This document shows positions 46,293 through 55,238 of a stretch of DNA of 64,000 nucleotides, in pieces. Source of the stretch: Lachnospiraceae bacterium (GTDB lineage: Bacteria; Bacillota; Clostridia; Lachnospirales; Lachnospiraceae); assembly GCA_017617395.1 (NCBI GenBank), contig JAFZWG010000072.1, positions 1 through 64,000 of the forward strand. The letters run 5' to 3'. Every line of letters begins with the position of its first letter. Position 1 is the stretch's first letter. Both the position numbers and the translations under genes were made by a program. The notes under the pieces were generated by a model, which was not told the DNA's origin, did no database searches, and saw only the letters and a program-made list of their open reading frames with translations.

Positions 46293-46676
46293 ATGAGAAA
46301 GAACAGTACGAAAAACAGAACCGTGAGCCAGGAGGTCAGAAGAGAACTGAGCCGCCTTCTTTTAGAGGAGGTCAAGGACCCGCGCGTGGCACAGCTTACG
46401 ACCATCACGGACGTCTATGTTGCGCCCGATCTTAAGACCGCCAAGGTTTATGTGAGCGTGTACGGCGACGAGGCGCAGAAGAAGAGCACGTTCGAGGGCC
46501 TTCGCAACGCAGCGCCGTTTCTTCGCTCGATGCTCGCAAAGAATCTGAACATGAGACACACGCCTCAGTTGTTCTTTGCGGCGGATGACTCTCTGGAATA
46601 CGGCATGAAGATGGATGCTTTGATCGAGTCCCTGCACGCCGGGGAAGCGGAAGCAAACGAAGGAGAACAGGAATGA
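46293..46676 (+). CDS. rbfA: Ribosome-binding factor A
   Basis: 127 residues. VSQEVRRELSRLLLEEVKDPRVAQLTTITDVYVAPDLKTAKVYVSVYGDE is the standard RbfA core, with LNMRHTPQLFFAADDSLEYG near the end. It binds the 30S subunit during cold-shock maturation. Weak ribosome site GGAG. The stop overlaps the next gene by 4 bases. Confidence 0.95.
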   Translation: MRKNSTKNRTVSQEVRRELSRLLLEEVKDPRVAQLTTITDVYVAPDLKTAKVYVSVYGDEAQKKSTFEGLRNAAPFLRSMLAKNLNMRHTPQLFFAADDSLEYGMKMDALIESLHAGEAEANEGEQE

Positions 46677-47635
46677 ACCGTTCACTCCGAAACGCCGTTG
46701 TAGCGGCGAAGACGATCGCGATCACGGGCCACAAGCACCCCGACGGGGACTGCGTCGGCTCCTGCATGGCGATGTATTACTACCTGAAAAACAACTTTGC
46801 GGACAAGACCGTTCGCGTGTATCTTGAGACGCCGCCGGAGAATCTGGCGGTTCTTCCCGCATGGGACGAGATCGACACCGAATTTGCCGCGCCCGAGAAG
46901 CCGTACGATTTGTTCCTCGTTCTGGACTGCTCCAGCGAGGACCGTTTTCCGTGCGCAAAGGACATGGTTGCGGCCGCAAAGCATACCTTTGTCATCGATC
47001 ACCACATGACGAACACGCATTTTGCGGACGAGGAGATCGTTCTTCCGGACGCAAGCTCGACGTGCGAGGTTTTGTTCGGCCTTCTCTCGGAAAATGCAGT
47101 CACGACCGACATTGCGACGGCGCTCTACATGGGAATCGTGCATGACACGGGCGTGTTCAAGTACGAGTGCTGCCGCGAAAGCACGATGAAGGTAGCCGGA
47201 AAGCTGCTTTCGAAGGGCGTTGACGCACAGCGTCTGATCGACGACACGTTTTACCGCAAGACGTACCTGCAGAACCTCGTGATCGGGTATTCCGTGCTCA
47301 ACTCGAAGCTCCTTCTGGGCGGAAAGATGATCTGCACGGTACTTACGGCCGAGGAATTGGCAAAGTTCGGCGCTGTTGCGAAGGACACCGAGGGTGTTAT
47401 CGACCAGCTTCGTCTCACCGAGGGCATCGAGGTTGCGATGTTCGCAAGGGAAGACGAACCGAACCGCTTCAAGGTAAGCCTTCGTGCGATCTCGAAGGTC
47501 AACGTTGCGGCAATCTGCTCGACGTTCGGAGGCGGCGGACACCGCCTTGCGGCAGGATGCAACGTCGACGGACCGATTTCGGATGCGATTGACAAGATTT
47601 CGTCGATGGTCGAGGCTGAGCTTACCGGCAAATAA
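46673..47635 (+). CDS. nrnA: DHH-family nanoRNase/pAp phosphatase NrnA
   Basis: 320 residues. DHH motifs: ITGHKHPDGDCVGSCMAMYYYL, LVLDCSSEDRFP and VIDHHMTN; the DHHA1 end has FGGGGHRLAAGCNV. It degrades short oligonucleotides and can remove the 3'-phosphate of pAp. rbfA-nrnA-truB order is conserved in Firmicutes. Confidence 0.94.
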   Translation: MNRSLRNAVVAAKTIAITGHKHPDGDCVGSCMAMYYYLKNNFADKTVRVYLETPPENLAVLPAWDEIDTEFAAPEKPYDLFLVLDCSSEDRFPCAKDMVAAAKHTFVIDHHMTNTHFADEEIVLPDASSTCEVLFGLLSENAVTTDIATALYMGIVHDTGVFKYECCRESTMKVAGKLLSKGVDAQRLIDDTFYRKTYLQNLVIGYSVLNSKLLLGGKMICTVLTAEELAKFGAVAKDTEGVIDQLRLTEGIEVAMFAREDEPNRFKVSLRAISKVNVAAICSTFGGGGHRLAAGCNVDGPISDAIDKISSMVEAELTGK

Positions 47636-47662
47636 GAGAATTGTTTCATTTTACGGAGTTTC

Positions 47663-48652
47663 ATGAACGGTATTGTAGTCATCAACAAGGAATGCGGATA
47701 TACGTCGCATGACGTGGTCGCGGTGCTTCGAGGCGTGCTCGGGATCAAAAAGATCGGGCACACGGGAACGCTCGACCCCGACGCGTGCGGCGTTTTGCCT
47801 GTCTGCGCGGGATTTGCCACAAAGGTGTGCGAGTCGTTGATGATGCAGACAAAGGAATACGTTGCGACCGGCCGGCTCGGCATTGTGACCGACACGCAGG
47901 ATATCCACGGCACCGTGATTGCGGAACATGAGTTTCATGTAAGCGAGGCGCAGTTCCGCGAGGCGATCGGACAGTTTGTCGGCACGATCGAGCAGCTGAC
48001 GCCGATGTATTCCGCGCGGAAGATTGACGGCGTGAAGCTTGTGGACCTCGCAAGACGCGGCGTCACGATCGAGCGCTCCAAGAAGACCGTGAAGGTGTAC
48101 GGAATCGACCTGTTGTCATTTGACGAGGCGAGCGGGGAGTATCAGATCCGCGTTCGCTGCCAGAAGGGAACGTATATCCGCACTATCTGCAACGATATCG
48201 GTGAGGTGCTCGGCTGCGGCTCGTGCATGACGGCTTTGGTTCGCACCGCGACCGGAAAGTTTACGCTGGAGCACAGTGTGACGATCGATGAGCTTCGCAA
48301 ACTCCGCGATGAGGGACGACTCTCGGAGGCTTTGATCCCGATTGATGCGATGTACCGCGGGTGTCGGCCCGTTGCGTTGAATGTCGAGTATCTCAAATAT
48401 ATTGCCAACGGCAACTACCTCGAGGAGGACTGGCTAACGCCTGCTGAGGAACCGCTTCGGGGCTTTGAATATGTTTACGAGAATCTCTTGGGAGACCGCG
48501 AGGCGTTGTGCGTGCGCGTCTATGTGGAGGGTGAATTTTTCGCGATCTACCTAAAGAAGGGGCATCGTTTTGTGCCGCTTCAGATGTACCACGAGGTCGA
48601 TAACGAGAAAAACCGCGTGAGAAAGCAGGTGTCGGCAGATGAAGATGATTGA
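47663..48652 (+). CDS. truB: tRNA pseudouridine-55 synthase TruB
   Basis: 329 residues. NGIVVINKECGYTSHDVVAVLR, IGHTGTLDPDACGVLPVC (catalytic Asp) and MYSARKIDGVKLVDLARRG are standard. It makes pseudouridine 55 in tRNA. Its last 14 bases overlap ribF. Confidence 0.96.
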   Translation: MNGIVVINKECGYTSHDVVAVLRGVLGIKKIGHTGTLDPDACGVLPVCAGFATKVCESLMMQTKEYVATGRLGIVTDTQDIHGTVIAEHEFHVSEAQFREAIGQFVGTIEQLTPMYSARKIDGVKLVDLARRGVTIERSKKTVKVYGIDLLSFDEASGEYQIRVRCQKGTYIRTICNDIGEVLGCGSCMTALVRTATGKFTLEHSVTIDELRKLRDEGRLSEALIPIDAMYRGCRPVALNVEYLKYIANGNYLEEDWLTPAEEPLRGFEYVYENLLGDREALCVRVYVEGEFFAIYLKKGHRFVPLQMYHEVDNEKNRVRKQVSADEDD

Positions 48653-49571
48653 TATTTGCGACCTGCGCGGAACTGACGAGCCGATAAGTCTTACGATCGG
48701 CAAATTTGACGGCATCCATGTGGGGCACCAGCAATTGATTGCCGCGATGCGAAAGACCGGTCTTCCGATGGCGATGCTCTCGGTGTGCATCCCTGGCGCG
48801 GAGGAACTTTTGACGCAGGAAGAAAGCGCAATGGCGGCCGAGGCGATGGGAATCGAACTTTTCGTTCGCATGCCTTTGACAGACGATACAAAATCAATGA
48901 CACCGGAGGCGTTTCTTCGCGACATCTGCATCGGCAAATGCAACGCACAAGTCATCGTTGTCGGCGAGAATTTTCGATTCGGACAAGGCCGCACGGGCGA
49001 TGCGAAGATGCTGGCGAAACTTGCCGAAGAGATGGGAATCAGGTGTATCGTTTGCCCGATGATCCGCGAGGACGGAGAGGATGTCTCGAGCACGAGGCTT
49101 CGTACGCTCTTATCGGAAGGCGATATCGTTACGCTCAACCGGATGCTCGGGTATGCGTATCCGGTGCACGGAATTGTGATGCGCGGAAAGCGGATCGGAC
49201 ATGAGCTACGGTTTCCGACGGTCAATCTGTATCCGCCCGCGGAAAAGCTGCTGCCGCCGTTCGGGGTGTACCGCACAAGAACGCGCGTCGGTGAGAACGA
49301 GTATGTGTCTGTCACGAACGTAGGAAACAACCCGACCGTGAGGGACGGACTTGTGCACGGAATCACGGTGGAGACGCACATTCCGGGGATTGCGGAGGAG
49401 CTGTACGGAAGTGAGATTACGGTCTCATTTTACGAGCGGATCCGCGGGCAGAAGAAGTTCGGAAGCCTTGCGGAACTGAGCGATCAGCTGGCTTTGGACA
49501 CCGAAACGGCGCTTGCGAAGGCCGCGGATGACAAAAACGTGCAAATTTTCCCCGCATTTTTCGAAAAATGA
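48639..49571 (+). CDS. ribF: Riboflavin kinase / FAD synthetase RibF
   Basis: 310-residue bifunctional enzyme converting riboflavin to FMN and FAD. The N-terminal adenylyltransferase has TIGKFDGIHVGHQQLI and ISSTRLR-like VSSTRLRTLL. The C-terminal kinase has GHELRFPTVNLYP, VTNVGNNPTV and VETHIPGI. It overlaps truB by 14 bases. No FMN riboswitch is present. Confidence 0.95.
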   Translation: MKMIDICDLRGTDEPISLTIGKFDGIHVGHQQLIAAMRKTGLPMAMLSVCIPGAEELLTQEESAMAAEAMGIELFVRMPLTDDTKSMTPEAFLRDICIGKCNAQVIVVGENFRFGQGRTGDAKMLAKLAEEMGIRCIVCPMIREDGEDVSSTRLRTLLSEGDIVTLNRMLGYAYPVHGIVMRGKRIGHELRFPTVNLYPPAEKLLPPFGVYRTRTRVGENEYVSVTNVGNNPTVRDGLVHGITVETHIPGIAEELYGSEITVSFYERIRGQKKFGSLAELSDQLALDTETALAKAADDKNVQIFPAFFEK

Positions 49572-49584
49572 TGCAAAATGCCTG

Positions 49585-49613
49585 TTTACAACGGGTTTTC
49601 GGTATGATATAGT
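49585..49613 (+). promoter_or_regulatory. Promoter of rpsO
   Basis: TTTACA (49585-49590), 17-base spacer, TATAGT (49608-49613), just after the ribF stop codon. Confidence 0.82.
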
Positions 49614-49620
49614 ATCAACG

Positions 49621-49696
49621 TCAACCGGATCTCGGTTCGCGGATTCTCCAACCCGGGCTTAGATTACGGCGATAATTATAAGATTTTTGGAGGTTA
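49621..49696 (+). promoter_or_regulatory. rpsO leader, possible S15 autoregulatory RNA
   Basis: About 80 transcribed bases precede the S15 start. They include an AACCG/CGGTT hairpin (49623-49637) and further GC-rich pairings up to ACCCGGG. S15 binds its own leader in several bacteria. The fold here is not matched to a known class, so this is a position-based suggestion. Confidence 0.35.
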
Positions 49697-49701
49697 TAAC
49701 C

Positions 49702-49968
49702 ATGATTGCAAAGGACAAGAAGGCTGCGATCATTGCCGAGTACGGCAAGAACCCGCAGGACACCGGTTCCGCTGAGGTACAGATTGCGATTCTTTCTGCA
49801 AGAATCGAGGAGCTCACGGAGCATCTGAAGAAGAATAAGCAGGACAATCATTCCCGCCGCGGTCTCTACATGATGGTAGGTCGCAGAAGAGGTCTGCTTG
49901 ACTATCTGAAGTCCAAGGATATCAACGCATATCGTGCATTGATTGAGAAGCTCGGTATTCGTAAGTAA
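49702..49968 (+). CDS. rpsO: 30S ribosomal protein S15
   Basis: 88 residues, exact family length. [36 protein letters not shown] and the [10 protein letters not shown] segment bind 16S rRNA. The ATG at 49702 follows GGAGGTTATAAC. In many bacteria pnp comes directly next; here a folate block intervenes. Confidence 0.98.
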   Translation: MIAKDKKAAIIAEYGKNPQDTGSAEVQIAILSARIEELTEHLKKNKQDNHSRRGLYMMVGRRRGLLDYLKSKDINAYRALIEKLGIRK

Positions 49969-49981
49969 TTCGAACACAACG

Positions 49982-50008
49982 GGGCTGCCTTGCACGGCGG
50001 CCCTTTTG
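49982..50008 (+). terminator. Rho-independent terminator after rpsO
   Basis: GGGCTGCC (49982-49989) pairs with GGCGGCCC (49996-50003) with one T-G wobble, followed by TTTT. Confidence 0.85.
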
Positions 50009-50030
50009 TATGTAAAACAAAACATTGACA

Positions 50031-50131
50031 GGCAGAGTAAGATCGAAAGCGTTAAGTGTCCGGCGGACGGGGAGTTGTCGCCGGAACGAAGAGCCTCACG
50101 GCTTGCGGTTTTCGGTCTGCATCCCGCTGCT
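50031..50131 (+). ncRNA. THF riboswitch upstream of folT
   Basis: The conserved elements of the tetrahydrofolate riboswitch appear in order: GAGTA near the start, GCGTTAAGTGT (about 50050-50060), a CCGGCG/CGCCGG stem, GGAACGAAG, and TGCATCCCGCT at the end. The outer stem GGCAG (50031-50035) pairs with CTGCT (50127-50131). Downstream, AATCTCCTTT (50141-50150) is exactly complementary to AAAGGAGATT (50173-50182), which contains the folT ribosome site and leads into a T-run, a likely expression platform. Folate binding would lower folT expression. Confidence 0.92.
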
Positions 50132-50140
50132 ACCTTAAGG

Positions 50141-50187
50141 AATCTCCTTTTCGTAGCGTAATCACGGGACAGAAAGGAGATTTTTTC
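50141..50187 (+). promoter_or_regulatory. Expression platform of the THF riboswitch (ribosome-site sequestering stem)
   Basis: A 10-bp perfect stem, 50141-50150 with 50173-50182, buries the AAAGGAG ribosome site of folT and is followed by TTTT-CT. It can act by hiding the ribosome site, by terminating transcription, or both. Confidence 0.75.
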
Positions 50188-50188
50188 T

Positions 50189-50776
50189 ATGACAGAAGCT
50201 TTGAGAAAGACAACGGAACGCCGCGAGCTGCAGAGCCGCGCGGTAAAACTTCTGGTGCTTGCGGGTGTATTTGTCGCGGTTGAGATCGTGACGGAGTACC
50301 TGCTTTCATTCACACTCGGAATGCAGTACCGCATTTCGCTCACATTTCTGATCCGCGCGATCGCCGGCTTTTCCATCGGCGCCATCGGAGCTGCGGTTTC
50401 TGCGCTCACCGACATTCTCGGCGGATTCATCTTTTACGGCGGCAGCATGATCATCGGACTTACGGTGGTCCGTGCCTTACAGGGCCTTGTGCCGGGACTT
50501 CTTCTGCATCGGAAAATGACAATCCCGCGCATCATCGTTTCCGCCGTCATCAGCACCTTTTTCTTGAACATCGCAGGACTTTTGGTCCGTTACTGGACGA
50601 CGGGCACACCGCTTTCGTGGAAGCTTGCGACGCCTTCTTTGATCGTGTATGCGTACAGCACCGTGGCGGAGATTTTTGTGCTTCTCGCACTTCGCATCAA
50701 GGTGATCCCGGTGATCAAGGCGCTTTTGTACAACAGCGGAACATGGGCGTCTGCGGAAAAGACAACAGAAGAATAA
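50189..50776 (+). CDS. folT: Folate ECF transporter substrate-binding subunit FolT
   Basis: 195 residues with about six hydrophobic helices, the size of ECF S components. GMQYRISLTFLIRAIAGFSIGAIGAAVSALTDILG matches FolT. It should bind folate outside and pair with a shared EcfT/A/A' energising module, which is not in the window. The THF riboswitch directly upstream confirms the substrate. Followed by folC genes. Confidence 0.93.
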   Translation: MTEALRKTTERRELQSRAVKLLVLAGVFVAVEIVTEYLLSFTLGMQYRISLTFLIRAIAGFSIGAIGAAVSALTDILGGFIFYGGSMIIGLTVVRALQGLVPGLLLHRKMTIPRIIVSAVISTFFLNIAGLLVRYWTTGTPLSWKLATPSLIVYAYSTVAEIFVLLALRIKVIPVIKALLYNSGTWASAEKTTEE

Positions 50777-50779
50777 AGG

Positions 50780-50808
50780 TTGCATTCCGAAGGAATCTGC
50801 GGTACACT
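50780..50808 (+). promoter_or_regulatory. Promoter of the first folC
   Basis: TTGCAT (50780-50785), 17-base spacer, TACACT (50803-50808), immediately after folT. It would transcribe folC-folC-cellulase outside riboswitch control. Confidence 0.75.
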
Positions 50809-50847
50809 AAAGAGAGAAGATTTTGTGCGTAATTAATCGAGGTGTCT

Positions 50848-52110
50848 ATGCGTTATTCCGATGCGGTTCAATTTATTCGAAACGAGCAAACGAATGTATC
50901 GAAGCCCGGTCTGGAGCGAATCAACGAGTGTCTCGGTCTGTTGAAGCATCCCGAGATGTCCCAGAACATCATCCATGTAGTCGGCACAAACGGCAAGGGT
51001 TCCACGGCGACCATGATCACCAACATTTTAGTGGCGGCAGGGTATCACGTGGGAACCATGATTTCACCTGCGCTGCACGGCGTTACGGACTACTACAGAA
51101 TCGACGGAAAGCCGATCTCGAACGAGCAGTTCATAAGCGGTGTGGAGACGTTAAAGAGTGCGCTTCGCAGCATCGATACGTCAGCTACGCCCGGACGCGA
51201 GGCGGTCAATCCTTCCGAGTTCGAGCGTGCGGTTTGCGTCGGTTTAATCATGTTCAAGATGGACAACTGTGACTTTACGGTCCTCGAGGCCGGAATGGGC
51301 GGTGCGCAGGACGCAACGAACGTCGGTCAGGGAATTCTCACGGTTGTCACGAAGATTGCACTCGATCACACGGAGTATCTCGGCAATACGCTCGAGACCA
51401 TCACACGTGAAAAGCTCGGTATTGCGAGTCCGGGCGAGCCCATCGTCATGGGTGTCAACTCGCCGATTGTCACCGAAGCCGCGACGCAGTGGTGCAAGGA
51501 GAATCGTCACGAGCTTTATCTGGCATCCATCGCCGACGAGGGATTTTTCCCTTCGGACCGCGCGATGATCGCCGATTACCAGAAGATCAATATAGCAACC
51601 GCGCAGAAGGCGATTGAAGTTCTGTGCGAGAGAAGCGAAGAGTTTGCGGCGTCCATCGATGATTTTGCGATGGAGGCGGGCATCCGCTCCGCGTCACTTC
51701 CGTACCGTTTTGATGTTCGCAAGAAGAATCCATACCTGATCTTCGACGGCGGACACAACCCGGATTGCATCGATGCATTGTGCCGTTCGCTGCAGGCATT
51801 TTCCGGCGATACGAAGTACTACATCGTGACCGGCGTTCTGGCTGACAAGGATTATCCGGCGATGTACGAGATGCTGCAGCAATACGCGGAAGGCTTTGTG
51901 TGCCTGACGCCTCCGAACCACCGCGGACTGCCCGCGAAGGAGTTGTGCGAGGTCGTACGGCGCTTCGACAAGCCTGCCGAGACAGTTGACTCGATTGTCG
52001 AGGCAGTCGCTAAGATCAAAGAGTTACGCAAGCAGGGACACCATGTGCTGGTGACCGGCTCGTTATATATCATGGCAGACATCGTTGCCGCATGGAACAA
52101 AGCGAGATAG
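50848..52110 (+). CDS. FolC-family ligase (divergent paralogue)
   Basis: 420 residues of the Mur ligase-like FolC family. The P-loop is HVVGTNGKGSTATM, then VLEAGMGGAQDATN, KIALDHTEYLGNTLE and DGGHNPD. The region that in FolC reads TSPHL...ERI is replaced by ISPALHGVTDYYRIDG, so the substrate pocket differs from the next gene's. It may be a specialised dihydrofolate synthase or polyglutamate synthase, or act on another pterin. Start at the ATG 50848 with GAGGTG in front; 17 bases before the second folC. Confidence 0.82.
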   Translation: MRYSDAVQFIRNEQTNVSKPGLERINECLGLLKHPEMSQNIIHVVGTNGKGSTATMITNILVAAGYHVGTMISPALHGVTDYYRIDGKPISNEQFISGVETLKSALRSIDTSATPGREAVNPSEFERAVCVGLIMFKMDNCDFTVLEAGMGGAQDATNVGQGILTVVTKIALDHTEYLGNTLETITREKLGIASPGEPIVMGVNSPIVTEAATQWCKENRHELYLASIADEGFFPSDRAMIADYQKINIATAQKAIEVLCERSEEFAASIDDFAMEAGIRSASLPYRFDVRKKNPYLIFDGGHNPDCIDALCRSLQAFSGDTKYYIVTGVLADKDYPAMYEMLQQYAEGFVCLTPPNHRGLPAKELCEVVRRFDKPAETVDSIVEAVAKIKELRKQGHHVLVTGSLYIMADIVAAWNKAR

Positions 52111-52127
52111 TGCGGCAGGAGGGTTGT

Positions 52128-53432
52128 ATGACCTACGAAGAAGTTGTAAATCGTTTGACCAAGACGGAATTTTTCTCGGCTTTTGCCGGCCTGTACCGCA
52201 TGCGCGCGATGCTTCGGTACTTCGACAATCCGCAGGACGCTGTGCCCTGCGTGCATGTCGCCGGCACGAACGGGAAGGGTTCCGTTTGTTCTATGTTGGC
52301 GTCTGTTTTGCAGCAGGCCGGCTACCGTGTCGGCTTGTTCACTTCGCCGTATCTTTTAAACATCCGCGAGCGCATCTGCGTGAACGGCGAGATGATCCCC
52401 GAGGACGACATGGCCCGCATCGGCACGACCGTGTACGACTATGTCGGCAAATCCTTCGCCCCTGCGAACCAGTTTGAGCTGCTCACGGTCATCGCTCTTT
52501 TGTATTTTCGCGAAGTAAAATGCGACATCATGATCCTGGAGACCGGTCTCGGCGGAACGTTTGATCCGACGAACTGCGTCGCAAAGCCGATCGCGTCAGT
52601 AATCACGAACATCGGTCTTGATCATTGCGCAGTTTTGGGCGACACGATCGAGAAGATTGCCGCTGCCAAGGCCGGCATTATCAAAAACGGCTGCGACGTG
52701 TGCGTCTACCCCGTGACGACCGAGGCGGAGCGAGTCATTACCGAGTTTGCGCTTCGCGCGTACGCACCGATTCACATGGTTGAGAAGGATGCGGTGAAGG
52801 AACTGCCCGCCGTGACGGGGATGGAGCATTTTTCCTATAAGGGCATCGAGGTGCTGCTTCCGTTGCGCGGCAAACATCAGCAATATAACGCTGCGACCGC
52901 GCTGGAGGCGATCCGCATTATCAACGAGAACGGCTTTTACGTAAGCGACGACGATATCACGAACGGTCTTCGCACCGTTCGCTGGCCGGCGCGATTGGAG
53001 GTCATCTGCAAGAAGCCTTTGGTGTACCTTGACGGCGGTCACAACCCGCAGTGCCTCGCCGCGGTTTCCGAGTTCTTCGCAACCAGCGAACTTCGCGGAA
53101 AGCGCCTCACGGTCATCTGCGGCATGGTGAAGGACAAGGATGTACGCACGATGCTCACAACTCTTCGGAAAATGACCGACCGACTTTACTTTTACCGCTT
53201 CGAAAACCGCCGCGCGTTAAGCCCGGAGGAGGTCGGAGCGCTGTGCGAGGAGTTTTCGATGACGCCGGTTGGGGACCTCACGGAAGAGTGCCGCGACCTG
53301 TTTTCGAAGGCGACGGGAGAGGATGTGTTCCTAATCACAGGATCGCTTTACCTTGTTCCGGAAGCGCTTTCGGCCGTGCGCGCGTATGAGGAGCACCGCA
53401 GGTTGGCGGATGCGAACGGAGGAAACGAATGA
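52128..53432 (+). CDS. folC: Folylpolyglutamate synthase / dihydrofolate synthase FolC
   Basis: 434 residues. The classical FolC motifs are all present: HVAGTNGKGSVCSMLASVLQQAGYRVGLFTSPYLLNIRERI, ILETGLGGTFDPTNCV, NIGLDHCAVLGDTIEKIAAAKAGII and LDGGHNPQ. It adds glutamate to dihydropteroate or folates, trapping them in the cell. AGGAGGG precedes the ATG at 52128. It is the more canonical of two tandem paralogues and overlaps the next gene by 4 bases. Confidence 0.92.
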   Translation: MTYEEVVNRLTKTEFFSAFAGLYRMRAMLRYFDNPQDAVPCVHVAGTNGKGSVCSMLASVLQQAGYRVGLFTSPYLLNIRERICVNGEMIPEDDMARIGTTVYDYVGKSFAPANQFELLTVIALLYFREVKCDIMILETGLGGTFDPTNCVAKPIASVITNIGLDHCAVLGDTIEKIAAAKAGIIKNGCDVCVYPVTTEAERVITEFALRAYAPIHMVEKDAVKELPAVTGMEHFSYKGIEVLLPLRGKHQQYNAATALEAIRIINENGFYVSDDDITNGLRTVRWPARLEVICKKPLVYLDGGHNPQCLAAVSEFFATSELRGKRLTVICGMVKDKDVRTMLTTLRKMTDRLYFYRFENRRALSPEEVGALCEEFSMTPVGDLTEECRDLFSKATGEDVFLITGSLYLVPEALSAVRAYEEHRRLADANGGNE

Positions 53433-55183
53433 GCAAGAGTGAATTGAGTGCAAAGCGCTTGAACAAATACCTGATGATCGCTCTGGCATGCATGACATTG
53501 ATCGTCATCGTGTTGATTATTGCGATCGTCATGTCGAACAAAGACAATGATTCGACGAAAACGGCTGTCACACCGACGGAAACGCCCGGCGTTACCGTCG
53601 CGGTGACCGACACGCCGACTCCCGATGCGGAACCGAGCGCCACTTTGACGCCGACCGCGGAGATTACTCCGACCAAGGAGACCACGCCAACCGCGGAAGT
53701 CACTCCGACGGCGGAAGCAACGCCTACGAGTTCGGCAACTCCGACAGCAGAGCCCACGCCGACGGCAACGGCAACGCCGACAACTTCTGCGACACCGACA
53801 ACGGCTCCGACAAACACGCCGACGCCAACCCCCACGAAGACCGAGACCGGTACGCCGGTAGCGAACCACGGTCAATTAAGCGTCAAAGGCACGCAGCTTG
53901 TCGATAAAAACGGCAAGGCGTATCAGTTAAAGGGTGTCAGTACGCACGGTCTGCAGTGGTTCCCGCAGTTTGTATGCCTTGAGACGTTCCAGTGCGTCCG
54001 CGACGAGTGGGGTGCCAACGCGGTGCGTCTTGCGATGTACACCGATGAGAACGGCTACTGCGCCGGCGGAGACAAGGCGAAACTGAAGGCATTGGTCAAA
54101 AACGGCGTGAATTATGCAAAGCAGTTAGGTCTCTATGTCATCATTGACTGGCATATTCTGCACGACAACGATCCAAACCAGAACAAGGCGGAAGCCATTG
54201 CATTTTTCAAGGAGATGGCGACCGAGTTCAAGGATTACAACAACGTGCTTTACGAGATCTGCAATGAACCGAACGGCGGCACTTCGTGGTCGTCCGTCAA
54301 GTCGTATGCGCTTGAGGTGATACCCGCAATCCGTGCGATTGATAAGGATGCGATCATCATCGTCGGTACGCCCACGTGGTCGCAGGACGTCGATGTCGCA
54401 GCAAAAGATCCGATCAAGGGCTACGACAACATTATGTATGCACTTCATTTCTACGCGGGAACGCACAAGGACAGCCTGCGCAGCAAGATGAAGACCGCGA
54501 TCGAGGCGGGACTTCCGATCTTCGTGTCGGAGTACGGCATCTGCGATGCATCCGGCAACGGCATGTGCGACGAGGCCGAGGCGAACCGCTGGGTTGCCTT
54601 TATGGACAGCTACGGCGTGAGCTACATGATCTGGAATCTGGCGAACAAAAACGAATCGTCGTCGCTGATCCGCGAGAGCTGCAAGAAGCTTTCTGGCTTC
54701 CGCGAGGCGGACCTCAACCAGGAGGGCATCTGGTTTGTCAAGATGCTCGGCGGAAAGATTCCTCCGATGACCGAGAAGGAGAAGGAGGAGCTTCTCAACA
54801 ATGCCGGCGGCAACGGCGGCGGAGATGTGGCTTCCCCGCCTGCGGTGTCCGCGAAGGCGACCGCGAACGGGTTGACGGTTGAATTTGCCACGACGAACAC
54901 GTGGAACGAGACCGCCGACAAATGTTACCAGTTCGGTGTCCGCATCACCAACGGTCGCTCGAATTCGGCGAAGAACTGGAAGATTGTCATCACCTTCAAC
55001 ACCGACGTCAAGTCGAACAATTTCTGGTGCTGTGATGCAACATGCTCCGGCAAAACGCTGACGCTCACCCCCGCAGATTTCAATAAATCCGTGGCGGCGG
55101 GAGCATCGACGATGGACATCGGACTCATTTTGCAGTCGAAATCGCTGCTGAAGGTCGAATCGATCACGATCACGGCGGAATAA
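53429..55183 (+). CDS. Membrane-anchored GH5 endoglucanase with C-terminal CBM2-like domain
   Basis: 584 residues. A basic N-terminus and one membrane helix (about 15-35) anchor it to the cell or act as an uncleaved signal. A Thr/Pro-rich linker (about 45-145, TPTAE-type repeats) is followed by a GH5 catalytic domain (about 148-440; LKGVSTHGLQWFP, YVIIDWHILHDN). The acid/base is E280 in YEICNEPNGG and the nucleophile E368 in IFVSEYGICDASG, as in subfamily 2 endo-beta-1,4-glucanases. The last 105 residues resemble CBM2. It starts within the folC stop (ATGA overlap), an odd operon partner for folate genes. Confidence 0.88.
   Translation: MSKSELSAKRLNKYLMIALACMTLIVIVLIIAIVMSNKDNDSTKTAVTPTETPGVTVAVTDTPTPDAEPSATLTPTAEITPTKETTPTAEVTPTAEATPTSSATPTAEPTPTATATPTTSATPTTAPTNTPTPTPTKTETGTPVANHGQLSVKGTQLVDKNGKAYQLKGVSTHGLQWFPQFVCLETFQCVRDEWGANAVRLAMYTDENGYCAGGDKAKLKALVKNGVNYAKQLGLYVIIDWHILHDNDPNQNKAEAIAFFKEMATEFKDYNNVLYEICNEPNGGTSWSSVKSYALEVIPAIRAIDKDAIIIVGTPTWSQDVDVAAKDPIKGYDNIMYALHFYAGTHKDSLRSKMKTAIEAGLPIFVSEYGICDASGNGMCDEAEANRWVAFMDSYGVSYMIWNLANKNESSSLIRESCKKLSGFREADLNQEGIWFVKMLGGKIPPMTEKEKEELLNNAGGNGGGDVASPPAVSAKATANGLTVEFATTNTWNETADKCYQFGVRITNGRSNSAKNWKIVITFNTDVKSNNFWCCDATCSGKTLTLTPADFNKSVAAGASTMDIGLILQSKSLLKVESITITAE
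53575..53860 (+). repeat. Thr-Pro-rich linker repeats in the cellulase
   Basis: Degenerate tandem codons for TPTAE/ATPT units link the membrane helix to the catalytic domain. Such linkers are often glycosylated and are protease resistant. At DNA level the repeats are imperfect. Confidence 0.8.
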
Positions 55184-55195
55184 GAGAGTAAAACT

Positions 55196-55238
55196 ACGGT
55201 CGCTGCGGTGCGGTTTGCATCGCGGTGACCGTTTTTTG
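55196..55238 (+). terminator. Rho-independent terminator after the cellulase
   Basis: A 12-bp stem (55196-55207 with 55221-55232, two G-T wobbles), a 13-base loop and six T residues. Confidence 0.88.

Noticed and set aside
50025..50030. TTGACA before the THF riboswitch as a -35 box
   Set aside because: No acceptable -10 lies 16-18 bases downstream, and the aptamer starts at the next base. The folT promoter could not be located.
53575..53860. Repetitive DNA as a CRISPR or satellite array
   Set aside because: It is in frame and encodes a Thr/Pro linker; unit length is irregular and there are no spacers.
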